Positions 1 through 8,756 are shown, counted from the stretch's first letter. The stretch: DNA of 54,178 bases from Candidatus Caccoplasma merdipullorum (GCA_017694415.1 JADIMW010000078.1:1-54178), one strand, 5' to 3'. Notes: generated by a model from the letters alone, not told the origin. Program-made: numbers and translations.

Positions 1-7
1 ATATTAG

Positions 8-15
8 TATCTTTG
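8..15 (+). promoter_or_regulatory. Promoter -7 element of the cobalamin operon
   Basis: TATCTTTG matches the Bacteroidota -7 consensus TAnnTTTG exactly and lies about 10 bases before the conserved start of the cobalamin riboswitch. The -33 TTTG element would fall outside the window. Transcription would begin near position 22. Confidence 0.6.
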
Positions 16-23
16 CCCCCGCA

Positions 24-190
24 TCGGTTCTCATGGTAGATTAAAAGGGAATCGGGTGAAAATCCCGGACAGTCCCGCTGCTGTAAGTTCCGACAAAAGC
101 TCGGGCCGAACAGAGCCACTGACAACTGCCAAGGTTGTCGGGAAGGCCGCCCGCTAAGAGCTGGAACAAGTCAGAAGACCTGCCGGTGCG
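24..190 (+). promoter_or_regulatory. Cobalamin (adenosylcobalamin) riboswitch
   Basis: The run has the hallmarks of the B12 riboswitch: an opening GGTTC, then TTAAAAGGGAA, the GGTGAAAATCCCGGACAGTCCCGC core, GCTGTAA, and a closing B12 box AGTCAGAAGACCTGCC at 169-184. It sits between a promoter and a TonB-dependent receptor gene, the usual place in Bacteroidales. When cobalamin is abundant the folded RNA should lower expression of the uptake genes. No strong terminator is visible between the aptamer and the start codon, so control may act on translation initiation (inference). Confidence 0.95.
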
Positions 191-303
191 TCGATAAACA
201 AAAGCTTTCGAGGAAAAAGCGTTTTGATTCTCCATACCCGGGATTCCATTTCCCGCGCTCGGTTTTTCATCCGCAACCTCCCCGCAGGCTATTATCAAAA
301 AAG

Positions 304-2349
304 ATGCGGATGATAAAAATCAAAACATCGACAATACGGCGACAACTCATTCTGTTTGCGATATTCCTCATGTCGCATCAAAACCTGCATGCAGCCGAAT
401 ACAGCGACAGTCAGGTCGATTCCATACTGTTACAGCTCAACCTGCGTGAAGTAACCATAACCGGCGACAACTTCCGCGAAATGGTACCCGTACAGCGGCT
501 GACAGGCAAAACCCTCCAAAACCTCAACAGCTATTCCGTAGCCGACGCCCTCCGTTATTTCAGCGGCGTACAGCTCAAGGACTACGGCGGAGTGGGAGGC
601 GTAAAGACAATCGACATACGCAGCATGGGAGCCAATCACGTAGGCGTATTCTACGACGGCATACAGCTCGGCAATGCCCAGAACGGACAAATCGACCTCG
701 GCATGTACTCTCTCGACAATGTCGATGAAATAGCCGTTTACAACGGGCAGAAAGGCGAAATATTCCAATCCGCCAAAGACTTCGGGTCGGCAGGAACACT
801 CTATATAAAATCGCGCACCCCCAAATTCGAGGACGGACGCAACTATCATGTAAAAGCAAGCATGCGAGCCGGATCTTTCGGAGTGGTAAACCCCGCCTTC
901 CTGCTCGAAAGCCGCATAACCGACAGCATCTCCGTCTCCGTCTCGGCCGAATACCTAACGGCCAACGGCAAATACAAGTTCCGATACAAACGCATAACCC
1001 CCGCAGGCGATGTGGCATACGACACCACCGCCGTACGCGAGAACGGCGACATACGCTCCCTCCGTGCAGAAGGAGGCATATACGGCTATATCGACAACGG
1101 ATACTGGCGCGTAAAATTCTACACGTACAATTCCGAGCGCGGAATACCCGGAGCAATCGTAAACAACGTATGGCGTCGCGGCGAACGCCTCACCGACAAC
1201 AACACCTTTGTACAAGGGACGTTCCAGAAAGACATCACCCGCAAGTACAAGACGATGCTGAATGCAAAATACGCATATTACAACACCCGTTACGAAAACA
1301 ACGACGAAAAGCTGATAAACGTAGATAACCGTTACCGGCAGAAAGAGTTCTATCTCTCCACGTCGCACGCCTATTCCGTATTCCGTTTCTGGGACGTGGC
1401 GCTGGCATACGACTACCAGTGGAACAGCATGTGGTCCGACATGAACAACTTCGCCTTCCCCAAGCGGAGTACCCACATGCTTGCAGCAGCCACGTCGTTC
1501 CAGATATGGCGCGTAAAACTCGATGGAAGCTGTCTCGGCACATTCATCAACGACCGAACCGAAACCGGCGTGAACAGTTCCCGACGGCACGCCTTCTCCC
1601 CGTCGGTACTCTTTTCGATGAAACCGCTCCGCAGCGGCGACCTCACCCTCCGCGCCTTTATAAAAAAGAGTTTCATAATGCCCACGTTCAACGACCTGTA
1701 CTATACCGACCTCGGCAATGCATCGCTCAACCCCGAATATGCCGTGCAGTACGACGGCGGCATAACCTACCGCAAAGAGTGGACGGGCAAATTCGTCCGT
1801 GCCGTCGGGATAAAGGCCGACGGTTACTACAACCGCGTAACGGACAAGATAGTAGCCTACCCCAAAGGGCAGCAGTTCCGTTGGACAATGCTAAACCTCG
1901 GTAAAGTCGATATAAAAGGTGCCGACGTATCGGCCGACATAACGGTAGCACCGGCAAAAGAACTCTTCATAACCCTGCGCGGACAATACTCGTACCAGCA
2001 GGCAAGAGACGTAACCGACCCGTCCGACAGCTACTACGGCGACCAAATACCGTACGTTCCCCTCCACAGCTGCTCGGCGATAGTGCAGGCCGACTATAAA
2101 GGGTGGATGCTCAACTACAGCTTCATCTATGCAGGCGAACGCTACTCCCAGCAGCAGAACATAGCAGCCAACTACATGCAGCCGTGGTACACCCACGACA
2201 TATCGCTCTCCAAGGAGTTTACCACGCGGTTCGGCAAAATCAAGGGGACGGTGGAAGTAAACAACTTCCTCAACCAGTCGTACGACGTAATACTCAACTA
2301 CCCTATGCCCGGCATAAATTTCGCAGGCAAAATAACATTCGAAATATGA
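304..2349 (+). CDS. btuB: TonB-dependent cobalamin receptor, BtuB-like
   Basis: A 681-residue outer membrane receptor expected to import cobamides using TonB energy. After a signal peptide (hydrophobic stretch about residues 15-30), a plug domain covers roughly residues 50-170, with the family pattern of a QRLTGKTLQ segment, ADALRYFSGVQLKDYGG and RSMGANHVGVFYDGIQLG. The rest is a beta-barrel with alternating aromatic strands, ending in KITFEI as outer membrane barrels do. Length fits BtuB rather than the much longer SusC family, and there is no SusD partner. The cobalamin riboswitch upstream and the BtuG-like gene overlapping its stop codon give the substrate. ATG at 304 is used; an in-frame ATG two codons on is equally possible. 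Confidence 0.9.
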   Translation: MRMIKIKTSTIRRQLILFAIFLMSHQNLHAAEYSDSQVDSILLQLNLREVTITGDNFREMVPVQRLTGKTLQNLNSYSVADALRYFSGVQLKDYGGVGGVKTIDIRSMGANHVGVFYDGIQLGNAQNGQIDLGMYSLDNVDEIAVYNGQKGEIFQSAKDFGSAGTLYIKSRTPKFEDGRNYHVKASMRAGSFGVVNPAFLLESRITDSISVSVSAEYLTANGKYKFRYKRITPAGDVAYDTTAVRENGDIRSLRAEGGIYGYIDNGYWRVKFYTYNSERGIPGAIVNNVWRRGERLTDNNTFVQGTFQKDITRKYKTMLNAKYAYYNTRYENNDEKLINVDNRYRQKEFYLSTSHAYSVFRFWDVALAYDYQWNSMWSDMNNFAFPKRSTHMLAAATSFQIWRVKLDGSCLGTFINDRTETGVNSSRRHAFSPSVLFSMKPLRSGDLTLRAFIKKSFIMPTFNDLYYTDLGNASLNPEYAVQYDGGITYRKEWTGKFVRAVGIKADGYYNRVTDKIVAYPKGQQFRWTMLNLGKVDIKGADVSADITVAPAKELFITLRGQYSYQQARDVTDPSDSYYGDQIPYVPLHSCSAIVQADYKGWMLNYSFIYAGERYSQQQNIAANYMQPWYTHDISLSKEFTTRFGKIKGTVEVNNFLNQSYDVILNYPMPGINFAGKITFEI

Positions 2350-3494
2350 AAGCGGCAAGATACATGATATTGACGGCGATAATACTTGCGGCAGTATCGT
2401 GCCGCACCGACGACGTCGTGCTCCTCTCCGAGAGCGAAGGAGTGGAGGGGCTTGCCCCCGATGCCGCAGCCAATCCTTACGGCTTCTACCTGCTCAACGA
2501 AGGGAACATGGGGAGCAACAAGGCCACAATCGACTTCATGGACTACCGCACTGCGGTTTACAGCCGCAACATATACGGCGAGCGCAACCCTTCGGTCGTA
2601 AAAGAGCTGGGCGACGTAGGCAACGACATAAAGATATACCGCGGGCGCATATATGCCGTAATAAACGCATCGCACAAGGTAGAAGTAATGAATGCCGGCG
2701 ACTGCACACGGATAGGTCAGGTCGATATACCCAACTGCCGTTACATAACATTCGACGGCGACAACGCTTACGTAACCTCATACGTCGCCCCCATAGGTAT
2801 CTCGCCCGACGCAGAAGAAGGAGCGGTATATCGTTTCGACACCGCCACACTTGCCGTTACGGGAACGGTAAAAGTAGGATACCAGCCCGAAGAATCCGTC
2901 ATCTCCGACGGCTATCTCTATGTAGCCAATTCGGGCGGATACCGTGCCCCCGATTACGACAATACCGTGTCGGTAATACGCCTCTCCGATTTCAAACAGA
3001 CCGCCAAATACCCCGTGGCAATCAATCTGTCGCAAATACGCAAGGACGGTTACGGCAAGCTCTGGGTATTGTCGCGCGGCGATTACTACACGCACCCCTC
3101 GCTGCTATACCGTCTTACCGTAAACGGCGGCGAGATAACCGACGTGGAGAACACCGGCATACAGGCATCAGGCTTTACAATCGAAGGCGACCGGCTCTAT
3201 CTGTACAGTTCACCGTGGAACAACAATGTACAGACAGGCAACACGGAATACAAAACCGTCGATACCCGCACGGCATCCGTCATCGACGACGCATTTATCC
3301 GCGACGGCACGCAAACCGACATAAAAGTCCCGTACGGAATCTTCGTAAACCCCTCCACGGGCAGCATCCTTATATGCGATGCAAAAAACTACGTATCGTC
3401 GGGGACAATAACCTCCTACACCCCGCAGGGAATAAAAGAATGGAGCGTATATACGGGCGACATACCCGCACATGTGGCATTTACATACAAATAA
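2346..3494 (+). CDS. btuG: BtuG-like surface lipoprotein (YncE/DUF5074-type beta-propeller)
   Basis: A 382-residue lipoprotein. The signal peptide ends in lipobox AVSC with Cys19, followed by the acidic residues RTDD, which resemble the Bacteroidota surface-export signal. The mature part has repeated beta-propeller segments of the YncE/DUF5074 kind (for example NPYGFYLLNEGNMGSNKATI and VEVMNAGDCTRIGQVDIP). In Bacteroides thetaiotaomicron the BtuG protein next to BtuB is a seven-bladed propeller that captures B12 on the surface and caps the receptor; position and fold suggest the same role here. The start ATG overlaps the btuB stop as ATGA, indicating translational coupling. The longer ORF-track start at 2103 lies inside btuB and lacks a signal peptide, so it was not used. 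Confidence 0.82.
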   Translation: MKAARYMILTAIILAAVSCRTDDVVLLSESEGVEGLAPDAAANPYGFYLLNEGNMGSNKATIDFMDYRTAVYSRNIYGERNPSVVKELGDVGNDIKIYRGRIYAVINASHKVEVMNAGDCTRIGQVDIPNCRYITFDGDNAYVTSYVAPIGISPDAEEGAVYRFDTATLAVTGTVKVGYQPEESVISDGYLYVANSGGYRAPDYDNTVSVIRLSDFKQTAKYPVAINLSQIRKDGYGKLWVLSRGDYYTHPSLLYRLTVNGGEITDVENTGIQASGFTIEGDRLYLYSSPWNNNVQTGNTEYKTVDTRTASVIDDAFIRDGTQTDIKVPYGIFVNPSTGSILICDAKNYVSSGTITSYTPQGIKEWSVYTGDIPAHVAFTYK

Positions 3495-3502
3495 AAAGAA
3501 CC

Positions 3503-4720
3503 ATGAAAACAAGAACGGCAAACCACATAACGGCTAAACTGACACGTGCGGCAGCGGCGGCAACCCTTTTGCTGGCAGCAGTCGGGTGCAACGGCGGAGA
3601 AGACAAGTTCACATCGGTAGGGCTCGACGACAGCTATGCCGTAGTCCGCATGCAAAAACTCAAACTCGCCACCGGCGCACCCGGCGACAGTTACATGTGG
3701 AGAGCCATATCGCCCGACGGGACATCGACACTCCTCTCCGATTCGGCAAGCTGTATCTTCGTGGCCGCCACGGTAGGGACATACACCATACAGCTCGACA
3801 TAACCGACGGGACTACGACAATGCAGGAGACCAGCCGGGTGGCGGTAATTGCCGAAGAAATAGAATATTCCGGAACTATATCTGCCGTATATGACTATCT
3901 TCCCGCACCCGGGCAGTTCATAAACACTATGCCCGAATACGAAGAGGGGGATACCCGCGCCGACATGAACGCGAAAGCCCTCGCCTCGCTGCAGGCCGGA
4001 GGACTGGTATCGCTCGGGGCGTGCGGCGGATACATGATATTCGGGTTCGACCATACCGTAGCCAATGTTACCGGAGCAAAAGACTTCGCCCTGTACGGCA
4101 ATGCAGTGCTTAACACCAATGCGCATGGTGAAGTAACAGGCGGCAGCGCCGAGCCCGGGGCAGTATATGTATCGCTCGACGAAAACGGGAACGGCCTGCC
4201 CGACGACCGGTGGTACGAACTTGCGGGCAGCGAGCACGGCAAGGACGGCACGCTGCGCGGATACACGATAACATACCGGCGTCCCGACGATAACAAGACA
4301 CCCGTGGCAGGTGTGGCAGGCGTAACCGACTGCGAATATATAGCGTGGAGCGATAATGCGGGCGGGAGCGGGTACGTCGAAAAAAACACATTCCACCCGC
4401 AGAACTATTACCCGCAGTGGATAAACGCCGATGAACTAACATATACCGTAACGCGGTTGCCGGCAAACGGAACCGACGTGTCGGGCAACGGCTCGAATTA
4501 CGTCCTCAAGCCGTACGATTGGGGGTATGCCGACAACCATCCCAACAGCGACAAGGATAAAAACAGCTTCGACATATCGTGGGCAATCGACGAAGAAGGA
4601 AACAGCGTATATCTCCCCGGCGTCGATTTCATAAAAGTCTCCACAGCCGTAATACAATCGTGCGGTTGGATAGGGGAGACCTCCACCGAAATATCCGGAG
4701 CAGAAGATTTGCATTTATAG
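3503..4720 (+). CDS. PKD-like surface lipoprotein of the cobalamin locus
   Basis: A 405-residue predicted lipoprotein with lipobox AAVGC (Cys29) followed by NGGED. Residues about 45-110 look like a PKD/Ig-like module (YMWRAISPDG, then VGTYTIQLDITDG). The larger C-terminal part contains ENGNGLPDDRWYELAGSEHG and a TYTVTRLPANG segment typical of Bacteroidales 'cell surface protein' entries in B12 loci. It starts 8 bases after btuG and ends 43 bases before the next gene, so it shares the riboswitch-controlled transcript. Its biochemical role cannot be read from sequence. By context it is an accessory surface protein for cobamide capture, possibly in the class that includes BtuH, but I cannot confirm that homology. 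Confidence 0.7.
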   Translation: MKTRTANHITAKLTRAAAAATLLLAAVGCNGGEDKFTSVGLDDSYAVVRMQKLKLATGAPGDSYMWRAISPDGTSTLLSDSASCIFVAATVGTYTIQLDITDGTTTMQETSRVAVIAEEIEYSGTISAVYDYLPAPGQFINTMPEYEEGDTRADMNAKALASLQAGGLVSLGACGGYMIFGFDHTVANVTGAKDFALYGNAVLNTNAHGEVTGGSAEPGAVYVSLDENGNGLPDDRWYELAGSEHGKDGTLRGYTITYRRPDDNKTPVAGVAGVTDCEYIAWSDNAGGSGYVEKNTFHPQNYYPQWINADELTYTVTRLPANGTDVSGNGSNYVLKPYDWGYADNHPNSDKDKNSFDISWAIDEEGNSVYLPGVDFIKVSTAVIQSCGWIGETSTEISGAEDLHL

Positions 4721-4763
4721 AGAAACAGAAAACAAATAAAGACTAATTTAAAATCAAACGAGT

Positions 4764-5807
4764 ATGAAAAAATTTTACATTGCATTGAGTTTTGCAGCAG
4801 CACTTCTTGCCATGCCTGCAACAACCGTATCGGCAGAAGGAAACAAGATTGTCCTCGACCTCGCCAACCCGGCAAACCCCGAATCGTTCGACTTCGACGA
4901 TAAAGGCGTATGGACGGGAACATACAGCGAAGACTACATGTATTGGGAATCGCAAGTATTCATGTTCACCCACATCCTCGGCGGAAGTTCGTGGGGCGGC
5001 TCGTATTGGGACGGATTCACCGTAAGCCGCAATTCCGACAATACCGACCATGCCGCCGACGGTTGGCTTGCGTACCAATGGGGTTGTATGGCCGGCGGAG
5101 GAATAACAAACGTCGATGAAACGACAGGCGAAGTCTCCGTAAGCGCCGACCGCCCCTATATACTCGGATATTGGAGCGGATTTCCCGAAGACTGTTGTAC
5201 CATACTCTTCAACGACGGCAACAGCTATTCGCCCGCAGGAGTATATATCTCGCTCAGCCCGTACGCATACTATGCCAATATAAACGGAGCATCGCCCGCA
5301 TCGCCCATGCAGAACGAAGGCGATTTCCTGAGCATTACGGCAACTGCAGTCGATGCGGATGGAGGCAAGACTTCGGTAACCAAGATACTTGCCGAGTACC
5401 GTAACGGCAAACTCGAGCAAAGCGACAAATGGGAGTGGTTCGACCTCTCATCGCTCGGGAAAGCCGAACAGATAATCTTTACGATGGATTCGTCCGACAA
5501 AAGTTACGGCTATATGAATACCCCCGCATACTTCTGCCTCGACCGTCTTACCGTAACAACCGACGACCTCAGCGGCGTAGAAGAGAGCAAGGCGGTATCG
5601 TCCGAATTCAAGATATATGCGGCAGGCGGTACACTCAACATCGAAGCCCCGACAGCAGCAGTGGCAGCAATCTATTCGATGAGCGGTACGCAGGTTCGCA
5701 CCGCACAGGTAGCCGAAGGGTACAATACCGTACAGATAGCCGACCTCCCCGCAGGCGTATATATAGTAAAATGCGCAGGAGAGACAACCTGCATAATAAA
5801 AAAATAG
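4764..5807 (+). CDS. Secreted DUF4465-like protein with type IX sorting tail
   Basis: A 347-residue protein with an N-terminal signal peptide (MKKFYIALSFAAALLAMPATTVSA) and no lipobox. The body has the DUF4465 look: FDFDDKGVWTG near the start, SSWGGSYWDGFTVS, and a late FCLDRLTVT strand. The last 70 or so residues resemble a type IX (type A) sorting domain, with IYSMSGTQV, the DLPAGVYIVK turn and a basic end IIKK. PorU and PorV are encoded in this window, so the machinery is present. As the fourth gene of the B12 operon it is probably an extracellular cobamide-related accessory factor (inference). DUF4465 assignment is from pattern memory, not a search. Confidence 0.7.
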   Translation: MKKFYIALSFAAALLAMPATTVSAEGNKIVLDLANPANPESFDFDDKGVWTGTYSEDYMYWESQVFMFTHILGGSSWGGSYWDGFTVSRNSDNTDHAADGWLAYQWGCMAGGGITNVDETTGEVSVSADRPYILGYWSGFPEDCCTILFNDGNSYSPAGVYISLSPYAYYANINGASPASPMQNEGDFLSITATAVDADGGKTSVTKILAEYRNGKLEQSDKWEWFDLSSLGKAEQIIFTMDSSDKSYGYMNTPAYFCLDRLTVTTDDLSGVEESKAVSSEFKIYAAGGTLNIEAPTAAVAAIYSMSGTQVRTAQVAEGYNTVQIADLPAGVYIVKCAGETTCIIKK

Positions 5808-5849
5808 CGGCGGCGCAGTTCGGATAGAGGCGAACGCCATTAAAAAACA

Positions 5850-5930
5850 TTACGGTACGATACGGGTTATAACAGTGTTTGATAACAAATGCCATTGTCC
5901 GTCAGCATAAACCGCCGTATCGTACCGTAA
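5850..5930. repeat. Perfect 16-bp inverted repeat with 49-base interior
   Basis: TTACGGTACGATACGG at 5850-5865 is repeated as its exact reverse complement at 5915-5930. The interior contains a smaller GTTAT/ATAAC pair. It lies in the 3' untranslated region after the B12 operon. It could be a structured RNA end or a very small non-autonomous element; no flanking target duplication was seen. Confidence 0.6.
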
Positions 5931-5936
5931 AAGCCA

Positions 5937-5988
5937 ATCGCGGAGGGAAACAGGCCGACAAGATGCCGTTCCCCCCCGCGATATTTTT
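5937..5988 (+). terminator. Probable intrinsic terminator of the cobalamin operon
   Basis: ATCGCGG pairs with CCGCGAT, with an inner GGGAA/TTCCC pairing, and is followed by ATATTTTTAT. It lies 130 bases after the last gene and before the next promoter. The stem has an internal bulge, so strength is uncertain. Confidence 0.5.
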
Positions 5989-6065
5989 ATGCCTATTCCT
6001 GCGCAGCCGCGCTCTCCCTGCAAAACAAAAAAACCGGCAGACAAATATCGGTAAAAGAACTTGAG

Positions 6066-6073
6066 TATCTTTG
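6066..6073 (+). promoter_or_regulatory. Promoter -7 element before queH
   Basis: TATCTTTG matches TAnnTTTG exactly, 51 bases before the chosen ATG. No clear -33 TTTG is found at the right distance. Because this box overlaps the ORF-track start at 6071, that longer start is unlikely. Confidence 0.5.
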
Positions 6074-6124
6074 TACCCGATACAGGGCACTCCCGCAAGA
6101 AACAGACAAGATAAACGGCAAAAT

Positions 6125-6754
6125 ATGGAGAGCGTAAAAAACAAGATAAAACTGATGCCGCCCGCAGGCGTTTCCCGCATAGTGCTTCATTCCTGTTGCG
6201 CCCCATGTTCGTCGGCCATAATCGAAGCTTTGCTGTACAACGGCATAACTCCGCTGATATATTACTGCAATCCCAATATATACCCGTTCGACGAATATCT
6301 GAAACGCAAAGACGAAATCACCGCGTACGCCGGAAAGTTGGGGCTGGAGATAGCCGACGGCGATTACGACCACGACAGTTGGCTCGCCTCGGTAACGGCG
6401 ATAGCAGGAAGAGAAGACGAACCCGAACGCGGAGCCCGCTGTCTCGACTGTTTCACACACCGCCTGTTGCAGGCCGCACGCTTTACCCGCGAAAAAGGAT
6501 ATGCCGTTTTCACCACCACGCTTGCATCATCGCGCTGGAAAGACATAAACCAGATATGTGCGGCAGGAAGAGCCGCGGCCGCAGCCGTCGGCGATGTGAT
6601 ATTCTGGGAACAGAACTGGCGCAAGGGAGGCCTCTACGAACGGCGCAACTACCTGCTGAAAGAAGAGAAGTTCTACAACCAGCAATATTGCGGATGCGAA
6701 TACAGCCTGCGCAACATGCAGAAGCACCGTTCCGGCAAGGAAGAAGGCAAATAA
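6125..6754 (+). CDS. queH: Epoxyqueuosine reductase QueH (DUF208)
   Basis: A 209-residue protein of the QueH family, which carries out the last step of queuosine tRNA modification (epoxyqueuosine to queuosine) in bacteria lacking QueG. The visible signature is VLHSCCAPCSS near the N-terminus, then YYCNPNIYPFDEYLKRK, a C..C pair in GARCLDCF, FTTTLASSRWKD, and a late QQYCGCEYSL cysteine pair. These cysteines would hold an iron-sulfur cluster and a metal. The start at 6125 gives the usual length; the track start (TTG at 6071) overlaps the promoter. It stands alone between the B12 operon and a convergent phosphorylase gene. Confidence 0.9.
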   Translation: MESVKNKIKLMPPAGVSRIVLHSCCAPCSSAIIEALLYNGITPLIYYCNPNIYPFDEYLKRKDEITAYAGKLGLEIADGDYDHDSWLASVTAIAGREDEPERGARCLDCFTHRLLQAARFTREKGYAVFTTTLASSRWKDINQICAAGRAAAAAVGDVIFWEQNWRKGGLYERRNYLLKEEKFYNQQYCGCEYSLRNMQKHRSGKEEGK

Positions 6755-6846
6755 CGGCAAAAAATAGGTCAAAACGGCGACGACACGAAAAAAAACATGC
6801 CCGCCGCCATACAACTTGTAAAAACGCAGGGCCTGTCCCGCCCCTT

Positions 6847-7716
6847 TCAGATTCTTTCCATAACCTTTTCGAGCAGCGGCATCATGCCGTCCGAATATTT
6901 AGTATCGGCCGTACCGTCCGTTCTCCCCGCAATAATATCGCATACGGTAACGGCGCGGTGTCCCAGCATTGCCGCAAGAGCCGCAAGAGCCGCCCCTTCC
7001 ATTTCATAGTTCACAATCCTCTCGTCGCCGTAGCGGAAACTCTCAATCTTGCCGTTCAAAAGAGGGTCTTCCGTCATAAGCCGCAAAACGCGCCCCTGCG
7101 GGCCGTAAAACCCGTTCGCCGATATGGTAACCCCCTCCACCATGTCGCCCGCATTTATCCTGTGCAGCAGCGAGGCATCGGCCGATACCACATAAGGAGC
7201 GGCATGGAGCGGCGACCACCCCGTATAATCGACAAAAGCCTTTTCAAAATCGAGGTCGCAAACTCTGTTGCGGTCGGCATAGAAATTGGCAACGCCGTCA
7301 AACCCTATCGACCTCGCCGAAATCACGTACGACCCCGTCGGCACGTCCCGTTGCAGGCTGCCCGAAGTCCCCACGCGCACAATCTCCAAAGACCTCTTTT
7401 CGCTTTTAACCGTACGGGTTTCGAGGTCGATGTTGGCAAGAGCGTCGAGCTCGTTCAAAACAATATCGATATTGTCGCCCCCTATCCCGTGCGACATTGC
7501 CGTAACCTGTTTCCCCTTATAACGGCCGGTAACACTCTTGAACTCCCGGTTTTGAACCGAGCATATCCGTTCGTCGAAGAGCGATGCCGCCATATCCACC
7601 CGTTTCGGGTCGCCCATCATCACTATCTTGTCGGCCAGCTGTTCCGGCAGCAGATGCAGATGAAATATCGTACCGTCGGGGTTTACAATCAATTCCGATT
7701 CAGGTATCCGTCTCAT
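6847..7716 (-). CDS. Nucleoside phosphorylase, uridine phosphorylase-like
   Basis: A 289-residue cytosolic PNP/UDP-family phosphorylase that would cleave nucleosides with phosphate to give the base and ribose-1-phosphate. Evidence: the phosphate-binding start KIVMMGDPKRVD, the MSHGIGGDNIDI segment, RVGTSGSLQ in the sugar/phosphate site, and VNYEMEGAALAALAAMLGHRA with the conserved Met-Glu that binds ribose. Family membership is clear; whether uridine or a purine nucleoside is preferred is not. It converges with queH, and no clear terminator lies in the 92 bases between them. Confidence 0.85.
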   Translation of the reverse strand: MRRIPESELIVNPDGTIFHLHLLPEQLADKIVMMGDPKRVDMAASLFDERICSVQNREFKSVTGRYKGKQVTAMSHGIGGDNIDIVLNELDALANIDLETRTVKSEKRSLEIVRVGTSGSLQRDVPTGSYVISARSIGFDGVANFYADRNRVCDLDFEKAFVDYTGWSPLHAAPYVVSADASLLHRINAGDMVEGVTISANGFYGPQGRVLRLMTEDPLLNGKIESFRYGDERIVNYEMEGAALAALAAMLGHRAVTVCDIIAGRTDGTADTKYSDGMMPLLEKVMERI

Positions 7717-7941
7717 GCTTTTGTCCTCCGTAAAACTATCTAACGGCTAAGATAAGAAAAAATATTATACAGGCAGACATTAATAAGGCAATGCACCATA
7801 TATGACGCCGTGATAAGAAGCGTCAGAATTGCATGCAACGCTACTCCTGTCAATACTCTGATTTCCGTCCGACCTCGGTGCAGACCGACATAAACAATAA
7901 GCGGTAAAGAGTCCCTTTTGTGAAAATTTCTGTATATATTT

Positions 7942-7972
7942 TTTGTACTTTGTGTTAAACATGCTAAATTTG
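7942..7972 (+). promoter_or_regulatory. Promoter for the DUF4234 gene
   Basis: TTTG at 7942-7945, a 19-base spacer, then TAAATTTG at 7965-7972, an exact consensus promoter. It predicts a leader of about 110 bases. The remaining sequence between 7717 and 8089 is A+T-rich, and I see no RNA gene or repeat in it. Confidence 0.65.
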
Positions 7973-8089
7973 AAATCGGAAATATCAAAAACAGTTATCG
8001 TTGTAGTGCGCTGATTTTGCGTCGTTACATTATGCTTATAAAGATAGAAGCACTAAATTTAACAATCTATTAATCTAATTCTTGTTAAA

Positions 8090-8497
8090 ATGGAAAAACT
8101 AACAACTAATCGCGGCTTTTGGTTAGCCTTTTTATTATCGATTGTAACACTCGGTTTCTATTCATGGTATCTTATTTATGCTTTTGCAAAGGAGACGAAT
8201 ATCGCCTGTAAAGACGACGGTAAAAGTACGTCAGGATTGCTGGTATATATCTTGTTGTCGATAATCACATTGGGAATATATTCCTTAGTATGGTATTATA
8301 AATGGATAAACCGTTGCAACGCTTATCTTATAAGAAACGGCAAGCCCACAGGGTTGAGCGCATCTACCTACCTCTTGACCGTATTTATCTTGGGGTGGCT
8401 TACGCTCGGTATTATGTATCTGGTTGTATTCTGCAAGATGCTTTATTTGCAGAATGCCGTTAATGCTACATATAACGAAAAAAACAATCTGGTGTAA
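8090..8497 (+). CDS. DUF4234 membrane protein
   Basis: A 135-residue protein with three hydrophobic segments: about residues 9-31 (FWLAFLLSIVTLGFYSWYLI), 49-69 (LLVYILLSIITLGIYSLVWY) and 90-112. The first two share the repeated pattern LSI(V/I)TLG(F/I)YS, which is characteristic of the DUF4234 family of small inner membrane proteins. Function is unknown. The gene is more A+T-rich than its neighbours and stands alone, with its own promoter, between a minus-strand phosphorylase and the end of the trp operon. Confidence 0.75.
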   Translation: MEKLTTNRGFWLAFLLSIVTLGFYSWYLIYAFAKETNIACKDDGKSTSGLLVYILLSIITLGIYSLVWYYKWINRCNAYLIRNGKPTGLSASTYLLTVFILGWLTLGIMYLVVFCKMLYLQNAVNATYNEKNNLV

Positions 8498-8756
8498 TCC
8501 TTACGGAAAACGCAAACAGCCAACAACAACGCGGCGCTGCGTCGAAACTAAAATCTTCGGCACAGCTCCGCGCTGTTTGTTTTTACGTAGCAAATGCCAT
8601 GATTCCGCGACGCTTGCGGAAAAATATGTTTTCGGATACGGACATAAGGCTGACGGCCTACAAAAATTACATGCTCTCCATAACAGCGTAGAATCTGTCG
8701 GAATTTCGGATGTCCCGACACTGTTGTAGAGTCGTATGGCAAAACCGTAAGGTCTG

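Noticed and set aside
2399-4720. 773-residue plus-strand ORF spanning btuG and the next gene
   Set aside because: Its first half is an arginine-rich shadow of btuG in another frame. Only the part from ATG 3503 has a signal peptide and sensible composition.
304-4720. SusC/SusD-type polysaccharide utilisation locus
   Set aside because: The receptor is too short for SusC, there is no SusD-like protein, and the cobalamin riboswitch gives a better explanation.
7194-7743. Tail of the 515-residue plus-strand ORF 6196-7743
   Set aside because: It is a shadow of queH and of the nucleoside phosphorylase, rich in Arg and His.
8498-8756. Terminator or RNA gene between the DUF4234 gene and trpA
   Set aside because: Loose inverted repeats (GCAAACAGC with GCTGTTTGT, loop over 50 bases) are present but not convincing as a terminator or known RNA.
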